Source: an uncultured Bacillota bacterium
GTDB taxonomy: Bacteria; Bacillota; Sulfobacillia; UBA995; UBA9673
Length of the DNA stretch: 13,694 nt
NCBI GenBank assembly: GCA_937863905.1
Contig: CALMHV010000235.1
Coordinates: 1 to 13,694, forward strand
Reading direction: 5' to 3'
This document shows positions 12,604-13,694 of the stretch, one piece after another (position 1 is the stretch's first letter; each line of letters starts with the position of its first letter). The notes beneath the pieces were generated by a model. That model made no database searches. It saw nothing but the letters and a program-made list of their open reading frames with translations, and was not told the DNA's origin. The translations under genes and the position numbers were made by a program.

Positions 12604-13473
12604 GTGGCTGACCGGGACAGGCGGGAGCCGGGTGACCGTCAGCGGCTCGACGCCCTTCTGGTCGAACGGGATCTCGCCCGGAGCCGGACCGAGGCCCACG
12701 GCCTCGTCCTGGCCGGAAGGGTGAGGGTCGACGGCCTCTTGGCCGACAAGCCCGGCCGTCGCTTCCCGACCGGGGCCCCCATCGAGGTCAGCTACCCCGC
12801 CCACCGGTACGCTTCCCGTGGCGGTCTCAAGCTTGAGAAGGCCCTGGACCACTTCGGCCTCGTCGTCGGCGGGCTCGATTGCCTGGATGTGGGGGCGTCC
12901 ACGGGCGGTTTCACCGATTGTCTGCTCACGCGCGGGGCGCGGCGCGTTTACGCCGTGGACGTGGGGTACGGCCTTCTCGCCTGGCGCCTGCGGACAGACC
13001 CGCGGGTGGTCGTGTTGGACCGCACCAACGCCCGGCACATGGAGCGCGAAACCTTCCGGCGAGCGGCCGTCGAGAGGCTGCCCGCCGAGGACCCCGAGTT
13101 CCGCTGGCCAGGCTTTGCCACCTGTGATGTGTCGTTCATCTCCCTCCTCAAGGTCGTCCCGGCCATTCTCCCGATCCTGGTCAGCCCCTGGCAGATGGTT
13201 CTCCTGGTGAAGCCGCAGTTCGAAGCCGGCCGGGAGAAGGTCGGTTCAGGAGGGGTGGTCCGCGACCCCGCGGTCCACGTCGAGGTCTTGGAGCGCGTGT
13301 GCGAAGGGCTTGGCGGGAGGGTCGAGATCACGGACCTGACCTACTCGCCCCTCCGAGGCCCGGAAGGGAACATCGAGTACCTGCTCTGGGCGAGGGAGGC
13401 CGCCCCGCAGCCGGCCCCCTGGTCGGCGGAGAGGGTCGCGGCCATCGTGAAGCAGGCCTTCGCCGACCTCTAG
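12604..13473 (+). CDS. tlyA: TlyA family rRNA (cytidine-2'-O)-methyltransferase
   Basis: TlyA proteins 2'-O-methylate cytidines in 16S and/or 23S rRNA, and many Firmicute homologues are annotated as hemolysin A. The 289-aa product has an N-terminal S4 RNA-binding domain (about 11-70: RLDALLVERDLARSRTEAH, RVRVDG), the linker RYASRGGLKLEKAL, and an FtsJ-like methyltransferase with the SAM motif DVGASTGGFTDCLL (95-108), the acidic DVSFISL (175-181), Lys203 in LVKPQFEAGR and the closing GPEGNIEYL. The GTG at 12604 lies 2 nt after the dxs stop, with GGAGGCGAGG (12589-12598) upstream, so translation is coupled. In many relatives argR and recN follow on the same strand; here recN is convergent and argR is not seen. 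Confidence 0.95.
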   Translation: MADRDRREPGDRQRLDALLVERDLARSRTEAHGLVLAGRVRVDGLLADKPGRRFPTGAPIEVSYPAHRYASRGGLKLEKALDHFGLVVGGLDCLDVGASTGGFTDCLLTRGARRVYAVDVGYGLLAWRLRTDPRVVVLDRTNARHMERETFRRAAVERLPAEDPEFRWPGFATCDVSFISLLKVVPAILPILVSPWQMVLLVKPQFEAGREKVGSGGVVRDPAVHVEVLERVCEGLGGRVEITDLTYSPLRGPEGNIEYLLWAREAAPQPAPWSAERVAAIVKQAFADL

Positions 13474-13490
13474 ACAGCCGACCGGACCCG

Positions 13491-13580
13491 CCTCAGCCGC
13501 GCGTCGCGACCGGCCTCAGCCGCGCATCGCGGCCCGCCTCAACCACGCGTCGCGGCCGCCTCCGTCCGCGCGTCCCGGAG
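13491..13580. repeat. 23-bp tandem repeat, three copies plus a degenerate fourth
   Basis: Units start at 13491 (CCTCAGCCGCGCGTCGCGAC...), 13514 (CCTCAGCCGCGCATCGCGGC...) and 13537 (CCTCAACCACGCGTCGCGGC...), spaced 23 bp. A diverged unit begins at 13559. The first unit contains the palindrome GTCGCGAC (13503-13510). The third and fourth units encode the last recN codons; each of the first three carries TCA, which read on the minus strand is a stop codon. No U-tract terminator is present between the convergent genes, so the repeat occupies the place where one would be expected. Confidence 0.8.
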
Positions 13581-13694
13581 AGCCTTCTTAGCGCCCAGCC
13601 CCTGCTCCAACATCTCCGTGGCGTGGGCCAAGGTGATGGGCGTGGGGGGATGACCGGCGAGCATGCGGGCGACCTCGGCCACGCGGTCGTCGCC
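13539..13694 (-). CDS. recN: DNA repair protein RecN, C-terminal fragment (partial)
   Basis: Reading the minus strand from the right edge, an open frame of 51 residues ends at TGA (13541-13539). The visible sequence GDDRVAEVARMLAGHPPTPI followed by TLAHATEMLEQG matches the RecN C-terminus (a D-x-R-V-x-E-[LVI]-A-R-M-L-x-G block and a TLAHAxELL-type final helix). RecN is an SMC-like ATPase acting early in double-strand-break repair, and its Walker motifs would lie outside the window. It is convergent with tlyA, which is unusual because tlyA-argR-recN are normally collinear. The last residues (about RTEAAATRG) come from the tandem-repeat region and are not conserved. The call is based on about 30 informative residues plus the neighbourhood. 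Confidence 0.82.
   Translation of the reverse strand, partial: GDDRVAEVARMLAGHPPTPITLAHATEMLEQGLGAKKALRDARTEAAATRG

Overview
The window is a dense, high-GC, almost entirely plus-strand block of core genes from an endospore-forming Firmicute. Three things point there: the spoIIIA genes, the Asp23/AmaP/DUF2273 envelope-stress trio, and the nusB-folD-xseA-xseB-ispA-dxs-tlyA order typical of Bacillota. High GC, GTG/TTG starts and an NfnAB-type ferredoxin:NADP oxidoreductase suggest an anaerobic, possibly thermophilic, Clostridia- or Limnochordia-like lineage; the genus cannot be read from the sequence.

Layout. (1) 1-1635: end of spoIIIAF, then spoIIIAG and spoIIIAH, the mother-cell side of the SpoIIIA-SpoIIQ channel. 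(2) 1686-3035: a promoter-like site, an Asp23 protein, AmaP and a DUF2273 membrane protein. (3) 3057-3548: nusB. (4) 3606-5896: a two-gene flavin/iron-sulfur oxidoreductase (nfnA-nfnB), an insertion relative to the usual nusB-folD adjacency. (5) 5936-9222: folD, xseA, xseB and ispA, tightly packed. (6) 9223-9921: no protein gene. This stretch holds a roughly 600-nt highly structured RNA that I identify as OLE (Ornate, Large, Extremophilic) RNA, preceded by an extended -10 promoter with an operator-like inverted repeat at the predicted start site. (7) 9922-13473: oapA (the OLE-associated membrane protein), dxs and tlyA. (8) 13491-13580: 23-bp tandem repeats running into the 3' end of recN, which is convergent on the minus strand.

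The most important element is the OLE RNA/OapA ribonucleoprotein locus, placed between the two isoprenoid genes ispA and dxs as in published OLE loci. Independent structural support is a long-range helix joining the two ends of the RNA (9302-9315 with 9875-9887) and a series of internal hairpins. Apparently new local details are the private promoter/operator architecture, a possible hairpin over the oapA ribosome-binding site, and an ispA whose isopentenyl-diphosphate-binding elements depart from consensus.

Working together: NfnAB can supply NADPH, which FolD and the isoprenoid pathway use; FolD feeds one-carbon metabolism; Dxs and IspA are the entry and prenyl-elongation steps of isoprenoid synthesis; XseAB, RecN and TlyA are DNA repair and ribosome methylation functions that travel with them. 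OLE/OapA is a membrane-bound RNP linked in Bacillus halodurans to stress and magnesium homeostasis.
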